64,000 nt of DNA from CAWCAW01 sp963793645. GTDB taxonomy: Bacteria; Actinomycetota; Acidimicrobiia; Acidimicrobiales; UBA8190. Positions within the stretch are counted from its first letter, which is position 1; every line of letters starts with the position of its first letter. Positions 38,196-46,427 of this stretch are shown in pieces. Under the pieces are notes generated by a model. That model worked only from the letters and a program-made list of their open reading frames with translations, was not told where the DNA came from and made no database searches. The stretch lies in assembly GCA_963793645.1 (NCBI GenBank), contig CAWCAW010000007.1:186001-250000 (forward strand), written 5' to 3'. The position numbers and the translations under genes were made by a program.

Positions 38196-38432
38196 ATGAT
38201 GATGTGCAACGGATGCCTCGTCTTGCACCGAGACGGCGAGATCGCCTACTGCTCCGAAGAGCTCGACGGCAACGAGTGCGCCGGCTACGAGCTCCCGCAC
38301 CTGGCCGGCGTCATGGCATGTCGGGTCACGCCGCGAGGCTCACGGTGCCGGCACTGCGACCAAGCCATGCGACTGCGCCTCGTCATGGCCCCGGACTTCG
38401 TCCCTGACGGGCTGCTGCCGGCTTCGAACTAA
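38196..38432 (+). CDS. Small Cys-rich protein, copy 2
   Basis: A 78-aa protein starting MMMCNGCLVLHRDGEIAYC after a GGACGAGG ribosome-binding site. Cys at 4, 7, 19, 28, 42, 51 and 54; it adds a CxxC at the N-terminus compared with copy 1. The pattern C-x-G-x-L-V-x-H-R-D-G-x2-A-Y-C-x-E-E, then CAG, PH, ACR and CxHC is common to both. The last ~25 residues are unrelated to copy 1. It probably binds zinc; the role is unknown. Confidence 0.7.
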   Translation: MMMCNGCLVLHRDGEIAYCSEELDGNECAGYELPHLAGVMACRVTPRGSRCRHCDQAMRLRLVMAPDFVPDGLLPASN

Positions 38433-38463
38433 GCGACACACCCTGGCGCTACCGTTTGGCGCC

Positions 38464-38985
38464 ATGACCCCAGACCTCACCACCGACAGCGACGAACGTT
38501 CCGACATCGCCCAGACGTTGGACACGCGTCGATCCTTTTTGCGCAGGACAGTCCAAGGACTGACCGACGAGCAGGCCCGCCAGCGCACCACCGTCAGCGC
38601 CCTGTGCCTCGGCGGCATCATCAAGCACGTCACCGCCGTCGAAAAAGGCTGGGTCGAGTTCATCGTGCGGGGACCCGACGCCATCGGCAAGTTCGACGAG
38701 AGCTCCATGCAACGCCACGCGGCGGGCTTCATCATGGGCGAGGACCAAACAATGGCCAGCCTTCTCGAGGGATATGACGCCGTGGCCCGCCACACCGATG
38801 ATCTCGTGGCCACGCTGCCCTCGTTGGACGCGTCACACCCGTTGCCCGAAGCCCCTTGGTACAAGCCCGGGGCCCGCTGGTCGGCGCGCACCGTGCTGTT
38901 GCACATCATCGGCGAAACAGCCCAGCACGCCGGCCACGCCGACATCATCCGGGAAGCCCTGGACGGTCAGAAGACGATGGGGTGA
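38464..38985 (+). CDS. DinB-like/DUF664 metal-binding protein (mycothiol-transferase fold)
   Basis: A 173-aa four-helix-bundle protein. The metal ligands are likely His in KHVTAVEKGWVEF and the two His in LHIIGETAQHAGHADIIRE. The family includes DinB-type thiol S-transferases, and the actinobacterial members are often annotated as mycothiol-dependent. It starts at ATG 38464, 31 nt after the Cys-rich gene. Confidence 0.86.
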   Translation: MTPDLTTDSDERSDIAQTLDTRRSFLRRTVQGLTDEQARQRTTVSALCLGGIIKHVTAVEKGWVEFIVRGPDAIGKFDESSMQRHAAGFIMGEDQTMASLLEGYDAVARHTDDLVATLPSLDASHPLPEAPWYKPGARWSARTVLLHIIGETAQHAGHADIIREALDGQKTMG

Positions 38986-39000
38986 ATCGACGGGTTTCGC

Positions 39001-39076
39001 TGGCTGGCGGGGGAGGGCTCGAACCTCCAACATCCGGCTCCAAAGGCCGACGTTCTGCCGATTGAACTACCCGCCA
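39001..39076 (-). tRNA. tRNA-Gln (anticodon UUG)
   Basis: The minus strand folds as a cloverleaf: acceptor TGGCGGG/CCCGCCA (U1-A72 as usual for Gln), D stem GTTC/GAAC, anticodon arm TCGGC-CTTTGGA-GCCGG with TTG at 34-36, and T arm GGAGG-TTCGAGC-CCTCC. The discriminator is G and CCA is encoded (39003-39001). Confidence 0.93.
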
Positions 39077-39094
39077 AGGGCACCATCCACTTTG

Positions 39095-39460
39095 TCACGC
39101 CTCGATGAGCTCGATGCGATTACCAAAGGGGTCGTCGACATAACAGCGCCGGACACCGGGGATCTCGTCATCGAATCGCACTGCGTGACCAGCTCCCGCC
39201 AGCACGCTGCACAGGGCATCGAGGCCGGAGACCACCACGGCCGGATGGGCTTTTTGCGCCGGTCGGAAATTCGCCTCGACGCCGAGGTGCAGCGCCACGG
39301 CGCCATTGGAGAACCAGCAACCTCCCCTAGCCGCCAGCGCCGGTGGTTTCTCCTGCCGGTCGAGCCCGAGAAGGCCCCCATAGAAAGCGTCGGCTTCGTC
39401 CTCGGCTCTGGGGGGCATGGCCAGCTGCACGTGATCGATGGCGACTAACCGATGGATCAT
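39095..39460 (-). CDS. VOC-family (glyoxalase-like) protein
   Basis: A 121-aa single-module vicinal-oxygen-chelate protein. It shows the beginning AIDHVQLAMP, then FYGGLLGLDRQEKP, the middle strand ALHLGVE and the end YVDDPFGNRIELIEA with the metal Glu. The substrate is unknown. It lies just upstream (in its own direction) of the tRNA-Gln gene. Confidence 0.88.
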   Translation of the reverse strand: MIHRLVAIDHVQLAMPPRAEDEADAFYGGLLGLDRQEKPPALAARGGCWFSNGAVALHLGVEANFRPAQKAHPAVVVSGLDALCSVLAGAGHAVRFDDEIPGVRRCYVDDPFGNRIELIEA

Positions 39461-39502
39461 GACGGCTCCTTCGGGCCCGTATCCCTTCCAGGTGAGGTTA
39501 CT

Positions 39503-39533
39503 TTGGCAGTCGGGTCCAAAAGACCGCTAACCT
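39503..39533 (+). promoter_or_regulatory. Putative promoter of the bS22-like gene
   Basis: TTGGCA (39503-39508) and TAACCT (39528-39533) are separated by 19 bp. The -10 box ends 10 nt before ATG 39544, so the mRNA would have no or a very short leader. Based on hexamer match alone. Confidence 0.35.
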
Positions 39534-39543
39534 GCGCTTCGAC

Positions 39544-39714
39544 ATGGGATCGTTGATCAAGAAGCGCCGCAAGCGGATGCGCAAGAAGAAGCATAAGAAG
39601 ATGCTGAAAGCCACCCGCTGGCAGCGCCGGGCGGCCGGCAAGTACGTTCAGGCGCCGGCCGGCACCGTTCGCACCGCCATCAAGGCGGCCCGCGCTCCGT
39701 CGATTTCCAGGTAG
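39544..39714 (+). CDS. bS22-like small ribosomal protein (AURKAIP1/COX24 family)
   Basis: A 56-aa protein with the actinobacterial bS22 signature MGSLIKKRRKRMRKKKHKKM followed by LKATRWQRRAAGK. Known homologues are about 33 aa and end at GK; here 23 more residues (YVQAPAGTV to PSISR) follow. One base change at the TAC codon after GK would give TAA, so the extension may be an artefact. The extension overlaps the 3' end of ispE on the opposite strand by 67 bp. Confidence 0.78.
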   Translation: MGSLIKKRRKRMRKKKHKKMLKATRWQRRAAGKYVQAPAGTVRTAIKAARAPSISR

Positions 39715-40469
39715 CGCCGGCCCTCCACGCCCAAGTCTTTGGCATCGCCCTCGACGAACCACGTCGAGCCGCTGCCAGCCAACCGCGGACGGCAACCCGT
39801 CATGCCCTGCAGTGCGTCGCGCCACGGCGCCAGGGCGGGGGTGACGTCCAGCGCGGCCGCTTCGAGATCGTTGCCGAAGTCGGATGTCTGGGGTCCGGAT
39901 CCGGCTCCGCCGAGCTCACGGCGTTGGTCCCAGGCCCGGTAGACCGCCGCCGTGTTCGACGCCAGCGGCGGCACGAGCAACACGAATGACCGGTCCTCAT
40001 AGGGCAGCACTTCGACCGCTTCGCCCGACCCGCCCACCCGGGCGCGCCCTCCCACCACGCAGAACGGCACATCGGATCCGAGCTGCCTCGACAAGGCGGC
40101 GTCGGTGCGACCAGACCACCGCAGCACGGCAGCGGCATCGGCCGACCCGCCCCCGAGCCCGGCTCCGAGGGGGATGCGCTTGACGAGTCGGACCGCCGAT
40201 CGGCGCCCGACGAGATCGAGCGCCCGGGCCACCAGGTTCTCACCAGCAGTCGGCATGTCGTCGATCCCGAGACCTCCGATGACCTCATCCACCATGACCA
40301 GCTCGTGGCCGGGCTCGAAAGTAAGGGTGTCGACCAGGTCGACCGTGACCATCTCCGCCTCGAGCTCGTGGTAGCCATCGGCGCGCACGCCCGACACGCG
40401 CAGTGACAACGTCAATTTGGCCGGAGCCGACTGCGACACCGGAGCCGACGGCGTCACCGGCCCCTCCAT
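39648..40469 (-). CDS. ispE: 4-diphosphocytidyl-2-C-methyl-D-erythritol kinase
   Basis: GHMP kinase of the MEP isoprenoid pathway. Motifs are SAPAKLTLSLRVSGVRADGYHE (quoted in part; substrate Lys and Asp), the ATP loop PLGAGLGGGSADAAAVLRW and the C-terminal glycine-rich LAGSGSTWFVEG. ATG 40469 is preferred over the longer frame (to 40613) because the latter would overlap rsmA; GTG 40481 is possible. It follows rsmA, a pairing common in actinobacteria. Confidence 0.92.
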   Translation of the reverse strand: MEGPVTPSAPVSQSAPAKLTLSLRVSGVRADGYHELEAEMVTVDLVDTLTFEPGHELVMVDEVIGGLGIDDMPTAGENLVARALDLVGRRSAVRLVKRIPLGAGLGGGSADAAAVLRWSGRTDAALSRQLGSDVPFCVVGGRARVGGSGEAVEVLPYEDRSFVLLVPPLASNTAAVYRAWDQRRELGGAGSGPQTSDFGNDLEAAALDVTPALAPWRDALQGMTGCRPRLAGSGSTWFVEGDAKDLGVEGRRYLEIDGARAALMAVRTVPAGA

Positions 40470-40500
40470 CGACCCGGTCACCGGCCGTGCACCGTGACGC

Positions 40501-41355
40501 TCACCGGCGCGCCAACCCGAGGTCGCACGCCGCCAGTCTCCCCCACTGGTCAACGGAGAGATCCTCGGCTCGCCACGTCGGGTCCACCTCGGCCGGTGCG
40601 AAGGCGCCCGCATCGACGATGTCGGCCAAAGCTACCCGCAACATCTTTCGTCGATGAGCGAAACCGGCGCGCACCACCGCAAAGAGGCGTTCGGCGGGAA
40701 CCTCGGCGGGATCCACCGCCGGCGACAGACGCCGCGTCATCTGCACCAACACCGACTCGACGTTGGGCCGAGGCACGAACACCGACGCCGGCACCCGGCC
40801 CACGAGGCGGGCCTCGGCGTGATACGCCACTTTCACCGACACCGCCCCATACGCACGAGTGTGCGGGCCCGCCGCCAGCCGCTCGCCCACCTCGCGCTGG
40901 ACCATCACCAACAAGCGGGTGATGGCCGGCGCCTCGTCGAGCACACGGGCCACCACCGGCACCGCCACGTTGTAGGGCAGGTTGGCCACCAGGCTCCACG
41001 GCGACGACGCGCCGAGCAGTGCTTGGAAGTCGAGCTCCAAGGCGTCGCCATGGATGACCTCCACGCCGTGGGGCTCGACCTGGGACCGCAGAGGAGGCAG
41101 CAGACGCCCGTCGATCTCAACGGCCATCACGCGAGCGCCTGTTTCGGCTAGCGCCAAAGTCAACGAGCCCAAGCCGGCGCCGATCTCGACCACGGCGTCA
41201 CCGCCATGGACGTCGGCCAGCCGGACGATGCGTCGCACCGTATTGGCGTCGGCCACGAAGTTCTGGCCCAGGGCCCGGCTGGGACGAAGCCCGTGGGCGT
41301 CGAGGAGCTCGTGGATCTCACGAGGAGACAACGTCACCGTCGACCCCTCGATCAC
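40501..41355 (-). CDS. rsmA: 16S rRNA dimethyladenosine transferase
   Basis: KsgA/RsmA dimethylates A1518/A1519 of 16S rRNA. Motifs: RALGQNFVADANTVRRIV, the SAM site VVEIGAGLGSLTLALAE, HGDALELDF and the catalytic VANLPYNVAVPVV (NLPY). GTG 41355 overlaps the tatD TGA, which fits the family N-terminus better than the upstream ATG. Length is about 284 aa. Confidence 0.94.
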   Translation of the reverse strand: MIEGSTVTLSPREIHELLDAHGLRPSRALGQNFVADANTVRRIVRLADVHGGDAVVEIGAGLGSLTLALAETGARVMAVEIDGRLLPPLRSQVEPHGVEVIHGDALELDFQALLGASSPWSLVANLPYNVAVPVVARVLDEAPAITRLLVMVQREVGERLAAGPHTRAYGAVSVKVAYHAEARLVGRVPASVFVPRPNVESVLVQMTRRLSPAVDPAEVPAERLFAVVRAGFAHRRKMLRVALADIVDAGAFAPAEVDPTWRAEDLSVDQWGRLAACDLGLARR

Positions 41356-42197
41356 CCGATGGCAAACGCCGCACGCACTGCCGCCGTCGACGACGCGGCC
41401 AGCTCCTCGGCCGAAATCCCCTTCAACGTCGCCACCGCTTCGCCCACGATGGGAACCCACGCCGGTTGGTTCTGCTCACCGCGATGAGGAGTAGGCGCCA
41501 AAAACGGCGCATCGGTCTCGACCAGCAAACGGTCCAGGGGACAGATTCCGGCCGCGGCGCGCACATCGTCGGCGTTCTTGAAGGTGATGATCCCGCTGAA
41601 CGACACGAAGGCGCCCATGTCGAGGCAGCGTCTCGCTTCGTCGACGCCTCCGGTGAAACAGTGCAACACGGTGCGTTCGGGCACCCCCTCGGCGCGCAAT
41701 ACGTCGAAGGTGTCGTCCCAGGCGGCGCGGGTGTGCACCACCAAGGTGAGCGCGTGCCGATGGGCCAGTGCGATCTGGGCGGCAAAGGCGTCGCGCTGGG
41801 CGGCCCGAGGGGAATGGTCGTAGTGGTAGTCGAGCCCGCACTCCCCCACCGCCACCACCGTGTCGGCCCCCGACGCCAGTACCTCGTCGAGCACCTCCTC
41901 GACACCGGCGACTCCGTGCGATGCCTCATGGGGATGAAGCCCGATGGTGGCCCACGCTTCGAAAGCCCCATCGGAAACAGACCGCGCCACACCTCGGATC
42001 TGATCCACCACGGCCACGGCTTGTCGGGAGCTCTCGGCGTCGGTGCCCACACAGACGATCCCGGCCACCCCCGCCTGTTGGGCGTCGGACACGGCGCTGA
42101 GCACGTCGAGCCCGTCGGGCCGATAGCGATCCTGCAGATGGCAGTGCGAGTCGAACCAGGTGCCGCCGCCGGCGAGAGGTCCGGGCGAAGCGGTCAC
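41352..42197 (-). CDS. tatD: TatD-family metal-dependent deoxyribonuclease
   Basis: A 281-aa TIM-barrel hydrolase. Metal ligands appear in FDSHCHLQD, VGECGLDYHYDHSP, VVHTRAAWDD, LHCFTGG and VETDAPFLAP. GTG 42197 overlaps the metG TGA (42194-42196). The frame runs upstream into metG only because of the metG frameshift, so a fusion is not implied. It sits between metG and rsmA, the common order. Confidence 0.93.
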   Translation of the reverse strand: MTASPGPLAGGGTWFDSHCHLQDRYRPDGLDVLSAVSDAQQAGVAGIVCVGTDAESSRQAVAVVDQIRGVARSVSDGAFEAWATIGLHPHEASHGVAGVEEVLDEVLASGADTVVAVGECGLDYHYDHSPRAAQRDAFAAQIALAHRHALTLVVHTRAAWDDTFDVLRAEGVPERTVLHCFTGGVDEARRCLDMGAFVSFSGIITFKNADDVRAAAGICPLDRLLVETDAPFLAPTPHRGEQNQPAWVPIVGEAVATLKGISAEELAASSTAAVRAAFAIG

Positions 42198-43754
42198 TGC
42201 GAACGGCGCGGGAACAGCGGCGCGCCTTTGTCGACGGGCAGACCGCCGGGGTACCCGCCCCAGGCGGCGTCTCGGGGAACGACGCTGTCCTGCGGCCGCC
42301 CGGGCAGACCCAAACGGCCCCAGATGGTGGCGCACGTGTCGGGAAGGGCCGGCGACGCCAGCAACGCCACGATACGCAGCGCCTCGAGCGCGCTGCCGAG
42401 CACGGCGTCGGTGGCCGGACCGGGGTCGGCCTTCCAGGGCTCGGTCGCTTCGAGCTCGGCGTTGGTCTCCCGAATCAGCCGCCACGTGGCCTCGAGGGCG
42501 AGGTTCGGTTGGAACTGCGCCCAGGCGGCCACGGTCTCGGCCACCACCTCGGTCGCCACCGCCGCCAAAGGGCTGTGAGGGTCTGGGGCGGGGCCCACAC
42601 CGGCGCACTTCGATCCCACCACGGTGGCCACCCGCGACACCAGGTTGCCCAGGTTGTTGGCCAGATCGGCGTTGTACCGAGCCGTGATGCCTTCGTAGGA
42701 GAACTCGCCGTCGGCGCCCGAGGGTGGTCTCGCGCAGCAAGTAGTAGCGCACGGGATCCACACCGAAATCGTCCACGAGGATGTCTGGGGCGATGTCGGT
42801 GAGCTTCACAGCCACCTCGTTGTCGCCCTCGTTCTCCAACACCGACTCACGGATCCGCGTCTTGGATAGTCGTTTACCCCCGACTAAGAGCCAGCCATGG
42901 ACAATCAGCTGGCGCGGAGGGTCGATGCCCGCCGCCATGCACATAGCCGGCCACCACACGCAGTGGAAGCGAATGATGTCCTTGGCCAGCAGGTGGTGCA
43001 CCGACGGCCACCAGGTCTCAAAACGGGCCGGGTCTTCTCCGTAGCCGATGGCCGTCAGGTAGTTGACCAGCGCGTCGTACCAGACGTAAAAGACGTGGGC
43101 ATTGTCCCAGGGGACCTGCACCCCCCACGTCGTCGACGTGCGGGTGATGGAGATGTCCTCAAGACCGCCGTTGATGAACCCGATGGCTTCGTTGCGCCGG
43201 ATCCCGGGCAGTACTACGTCGGGGTGGCTGTCGTACCAGTCCAACAAGCGCTGTTGAAACGCACTGAGCTTGAAGAAGTAGTTCTGCTCCTCGAGCCATT
43301 CCACCGGCACCAAATGGTCCGGGCAGATGCGACCCTCAAGGAGCTCGGCTTCGTCCTTGTAGGCCTCGCATCCCACGCAGTACCAGCCGCTGTAGGTCCC
43401 CGACTCGATATAGCCGTTGTCGTAGATCTTCTGCAGGAAGTGCTGCACGGCCTGGTGATGACGGGGCTCGGTGGTGCGAATGAAATCGTCGTTGGATACG
43501 TTGAGCTTCTTCCACGCCTCCACGAAGCGCGCCGAGGTGGCGTCCACCCACTCCTTGGGGGTGGCTCCGTGCTCGGCGGCGGCCCGGGCCACCTTTTCGC
43601 CGTTCTCGTCGGTGCCGGTGAGGAAGAAGACGTCCTCACCACACAGGCGGTGCCAGCGCGCCAGGGCATCGGCGGTGACCGTCGTGTAGGCGTGGCCGAC
43701 ATGGGGAGCATCGTTGACGTAGTAGATCGGCGTGGTGACGAAAAGGCGAGGCAC
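42194..43754 (-). CDS. metG: Methionyl-tRNA synthetase (frameshift)
   Basis: Class I synthetase charging tRNA-Met, about 520 aa. GTG 43754 gives PRLFVTTPIYYVNDAPHVGH (HIGH-type site). Zinc-knuckle ligands are in YCVGCEAYKDEAELLEGRIC; the KMSKS-type loop is GGKRLSKTRIRES. The frame changes near 42730, after VRYYLLRETTLG, and continues with EFSYEGITARYNADLANNLG (anticodon-binding domain) to 42194. The short form lacks a C-terminal tRNA-binding domain. Confidence 0.94.
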
Positions 43755-43886
43755 CGCCCCAGGGTATCGAGCAAGAGCCACGACTCATGGCGTCGGGTCG
43801 AGGGCGCGCCGATTTTCAGCCCATTTCAGCCTTACGGGCGTTGTCGGACGGCTACCGGCGCCCCACCCGCCGGCCCGTGAGGAGCC

Positions 43887-44765
43887 TTAGGCGGGAGGAT
43901 CGCCGGGGAGTCCGAGCGCGAGTTGGTAGGCGCGTCGATGGCCGACCTGCAGCGACTGGGCCACAGCCCGAGCGGCGTCACTGAGGGACTCGCCCCGGGT
44001 GAGATGTTTTTCCAGCGCGGCCACAATGAGCGCGTCGCCGGGCTCGGCCGCCTCGGGGGCGCCGTCGAGGACGATGACGACCTCGCCGCGCACGGCGGTG
44101 GTGGCGAAATGAGCGTCGGCTTCGGCCAGAGAACCGCGCCAGAGCTCCTCGTGCACTTTGGTGAGCTCGCGCGCCACCACGACGCGACGCGCGCCGCCAC
44201 AGGCGGCCGCCAGCTCGGCCAAGGTCGCCGCCACCCGCCCGGGGGCCTCGAGCACCACGGCGGTGCGCATCTCCACAGCCAGCTCCTCGATACGCCGGCG
44301 ACGCAGCGCGCCTCGTCGGGGCAAGAAACCCTCGAAGCAGAACCGCTCGGTGGGCAGGCCACTGGCCACCAAGGCGGCCAGCACGGCACTGGGCCCGGGA
44401 ACCATGCTCACCGTGGCCCCGGCCTCGGCGGCGGCGGCCACCAGCCGGGCACCGGGATCGGAGATGGCGGGGGTGCCGGCGTCGCTGACCACCGCCACGC
44501 ACGCCCCGCCCCCCAACATGGCCAACACCTCGGCGAGGCGCGCCGCCTCGTTGTGCCCATGCAGGGAGAGCAAACGTCGCCCGCTCAGCCCCGCGTAGGT
44601 CAGCAGCTGGCGCGTGCGCCGGGTGTCTTCACAGCACACCACGTCGGCATCGGCCAGGACCTGACGAGCGCGTGGCGACAGGTCACCGAGGTTGCCTATC
44701 GGCGTGGCCACGAGCACCAACGTGCCCATCGGCGATGCATCGGCAGGCGGCCGGTCCCCGGTCAC
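43887..44765 (-). CDS. rsmI: 16S rRNA 2'-O-ribose C1402 methyltransferase
   Basis: SAM-dependent tetrapyrrole-methylase-fold enzyme. Motifs: LVLVATPIGNLGDLSPRA, CCEDTRRTRQLL, SLHGHNE, VVSDAGTPAISDPG and PGPSAVLAALVASGLP, then FEGFLPRR. GTG 44765 overlaps the DUF192 gene stop; ATG 44729 (MGTLVLVATPIGN) is an alternative closer to the family start. It is part of a leftward translation-gene cluster with metG, tatD and rsmA. Confidence 0.93.
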   Translation of the reverse strand: MTGDRPPADASPMGTLVLVATPIGNLGDLSPRARQVLADADVVCCEDTRRTRQLLTYAGLSGRRLLSLHGHNEAARLAEVLAMLGGGACVAVVSDAGTPAISDPGARLVAAAAEAGATVSMVPGPSAVLAALVASGLPTERFCFEGFLPRRGALRRRRIEELAVEMRTAVVLEAPGRVAATLAELAAACGGARRVVVARELTKVHEELWRGSLAEADAHFATTAVRGEVVIVLDGAPEAAEPGDALIVAALEKHLTRGESLSDAARAVAQSLQVGHRRAYQLALGLPGDPPA

Positions 44766-45106
44766 GACCCGGAGCGAAGCTCGAGCGCGTCGCCCACGTG
44801 CAGCTCCCAGCGTTCGAACGCCCCGCCTTGGGCTTCGAGCACGCTGCGACCGCGCCGGCGCGGCAGAGCCACGCGCCACGGGGGCAAGGACACCACGTCG
44901 AGAACCGTCAGCTCCCGGTCCAAAAAAGCCACGTCGAGGGCGAAACGCATGCCCAGTGTGTGCACTGATCGAGTCCGGGGCAACAAGAACGCTCCTTCGA
45001 ACGAAGGGCGGCCCAGAAGTCCGCGCATACGCGCCAACGGGGTGTCGGCGGTTTCGACGGTCGCCAACACGACGCCTTGGCGCAGCAGCCACCCTCCGGC
45101 GCTCAC
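44762..45106 (-). CDS. DUF192 family protein
   Basis: A 114-aa protein with the DUF192 pattern: ARMRGLLGRPSFEGAFLLP, then RSVHTLGMRFALDVAFLDRE and ending with VLEAQGGAFERWELHVGD. No signal peptide is seen, unlike many DUF192 proteins. Function is unknown. It is coupled to rsmI by a GTGA overlap and follows ychF by 13 nt. Confidence 0.85.
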   Translation of the reverse strand: MSAGGWLLRQGVVLATVETADTPLARMRGLLGRPSFEGAFLLPRTRSVHTLGMRFALDVAFLDRELTVLDVVSLPPWRVALPRRRGRSVLEAQGGAFERWELHVGDALELRSGS

Positions 45107-45119
45107 CTTCGTATCGACC

Positions 45120-46196
45120 TCACACGTTGAAGCGGATCTCGAGCACGTCCCCGTCGGCCACGACGTAATCCTTGCCCTCGACGCGCAGACGGCCGACGGC
45201 CTTGGCGGCGTTCCACGAACCCAGCTCGATCAGCTCGTCCCACCGGATCACCTCGGCCCGGATGAAGCCCCGTTGCAGATCGGAATGGATGACCCCGGCG
45301 CACTCCGGCGCGGTGGCACCATCACGAAAACTCCACGCCCGGGACTCCTTGTCACCGGTGGTGAGAAAGGTGCGCCGGCCCAGGAGGTGATACGCCGATC
45401 GTGACAACCGGGCCAGCGCCCCTTCGCCCAGACCGAGGCCCTCGAGCAACTCGGCGCGCTCGTCGGGCGGCAATTGCGCCGCTTCGGCCTCGAGCTGGAC
45501 GCTGACCACCAGCACCTCGCCGTAGCCGCCTAGCTCGTCTTCAATGGGAGACACCAAGGCGGCCGCTTTGTCGAGCTGGTCGTCGCCGGCGTTGACCACG
45601 GCCAGCACAGGCTTGTCGCTCAACAAGAACAATCCCTTGAGCGAGGCCCGCACCTCGGGGTCGAACCCGGCCCGGTAGAGAGGCACACCGGCAGAGAGGC
45701 TCTGCAAGGCAACCTCCATGGCGGCCACCTCCCCGAGCAGCGACTTGTCGGACTTGGCCGCTCGGCGGCGTTTGTCGATCTGGGATTCGATGCTCTCGGC
45801 GTCGGCCAGCATGAGCTCGAGCTCCAAGACGCCCAGGGCGTCCATGGGATCGGTTTCTCCCACCACCGTTTCGTCCTCGAAGGCACGCAACACCAGACAC
45901 AAGGCATCGACCTCGCGGATCCCAGCCAAGAAGCGGTTGCCGAGCCCCTCGCCAGTAGACGAGCCGGCCACCAAACCGGCGATGTCCACGACTTGCACGC
46001 CGGCCCGTACGACGCTCTTGGAGTGGCTCATGGCGGCCAGGGCAGCCAGCCGGGGGTCAGGCAGCGGCGCGATGCCCACAGACTTCTCGGTGGTGGTGAA
46101 AGGGTGGGGCGCCACCGAGGCGCTGGCCCCGGTCAGGGCGTTGAACAGGGACGTCTTGCCAGCGTTGGGGAGACCGACCAGGCCAATTTGCTCCAT
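45120..46196 (-). CDS. ychF: Obg-related ATPase YchF/OLA1
   Basis: Ribosome-associated P-loop ATPase, 358 aa. G1 is GLPNAGKTSLFNALT, switch region HPFTTTEKSVG, G3 VVDIAGLVAGSSTGEGLGN, and the ATP-selective NxxE-type G4 lies around VVNAGDD. The C-terminal TGS-like part (GVIHSDLQRGFIRAEVI) is complete. It is divergent from the bL37-like gene, 40 nt away. Confidence 0.95.
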   Translation of the reverse strand: MEQIGLVGLPNAGKTSLFNALTGASASVAPHPFTTTEKSVGIAPLPDPRLAALAAMSHSKSVVRAGVQVVDIAGLVAGSSTGEGLGNRFLAGIREVDALCLVLRAFEDETVVGETDPMDALGVLELELMLADAESIESQIDKRRRAAKSDKSLLGEVAAMEVALQSLSAGVPLYRAGFDPEVRASLKGLFLLSDKPVLAVVNAGDDQLDKAAALVSPIEDELGGYGEVLVVSVQLEAEAAQLPPDERAELLEGLGLGEGALARLSRSAYHLLGRRTFLTTGDKESRAWSFRDGATAPECAGVIHSDLQRGFIRAEVIRWDELIELGSWNAAKAVGRLRVEGKDYVVADGDVLEIRFNV

Positions 46197-46224
46197 CGCA
46201 ACGAGACGCTACTCGTCTGTGGTT

Positions 46225-46230
46225 TAAGCT
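46225..46230 (+). promoter_or_regulatory. Putative -10 element of the bL37-like gene
   Basis: TAAGCT fits TAnnnT and lies 6 nt before ATG 46237, the same geometry as at imuA'. It suggests a leaderless or near-leaderless message. Weak evidence on its own. Confidence 0.3.
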
Positions 46231-46236
46231 CTGCCC

Positions 46237-46320
46237 ATGTCGAAGCGAACCGTGAAGCGCAATATCCGAAGCAAGAAGAAGGCGAATCACGGCAAACGGC
46301 CCAACGCCGGCCGGGGCTGA
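46237..46320 (+). CDS. bL37-like small ribosomal protein
   Basis: A 27-aa basic protein ending in SKKKANHGKRPNAGRG. The KANHGKRPNA segment is the signature of bL37, a tiny 50S protein described in mycobacteria, where it is 24 aa. Lys/Arg-rich residues precede it. No ribosome-binding site is obvious; a -10-like box lies just upstream. It is too short for routine gene finders. Confidence 0.78.
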   Translation: MSKRTVKRNIRSKKKANHGKRPNAGRG

Positions 46321-46427
46321 GTCGCACCGAGCCCACTAGGGCTCGCCGGTCGCACCGAGCCCACTAGGGCTCGCCGGTCGCACCGAGCCCACTAGGGCTC
46401 GCCGGTCGCACCGAGCCCACTAGGGCT
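46321..46427. repeat. Tandem 28-bp hairpin array (3.8 copies)
   Basis: Units begin at 46321, 46349, 46377 and 46405 with the same 28-bp sequence; the last is cut at 23 bp. Each contains CGAGCCC-ACTA-GGGCTCG, a perfect 7-bp stem with a 4-nt loop. The array sits between the convergent bL37-like and GDPD genes and probably ends transcription from both sides. The TAG stop of the GDPD gene (46422-46420) falls in the loop of the last unit. Confidence 0.92.

Noticed and set aside
41352..43781. Apparent 809-aa MetG-TatD fusion
   Set aside because: The metG frame slips near 42730 into the frame used by tatD. The true metG C-terminus lies in another frame ending at 42194, and tatD has its own GTGA-coupled start.
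46321..46427. CRISPR array
   Set aside because: The units are directly adjacent with no spacers and no cas genes nearby; a tandem hairpin repeat explains it.
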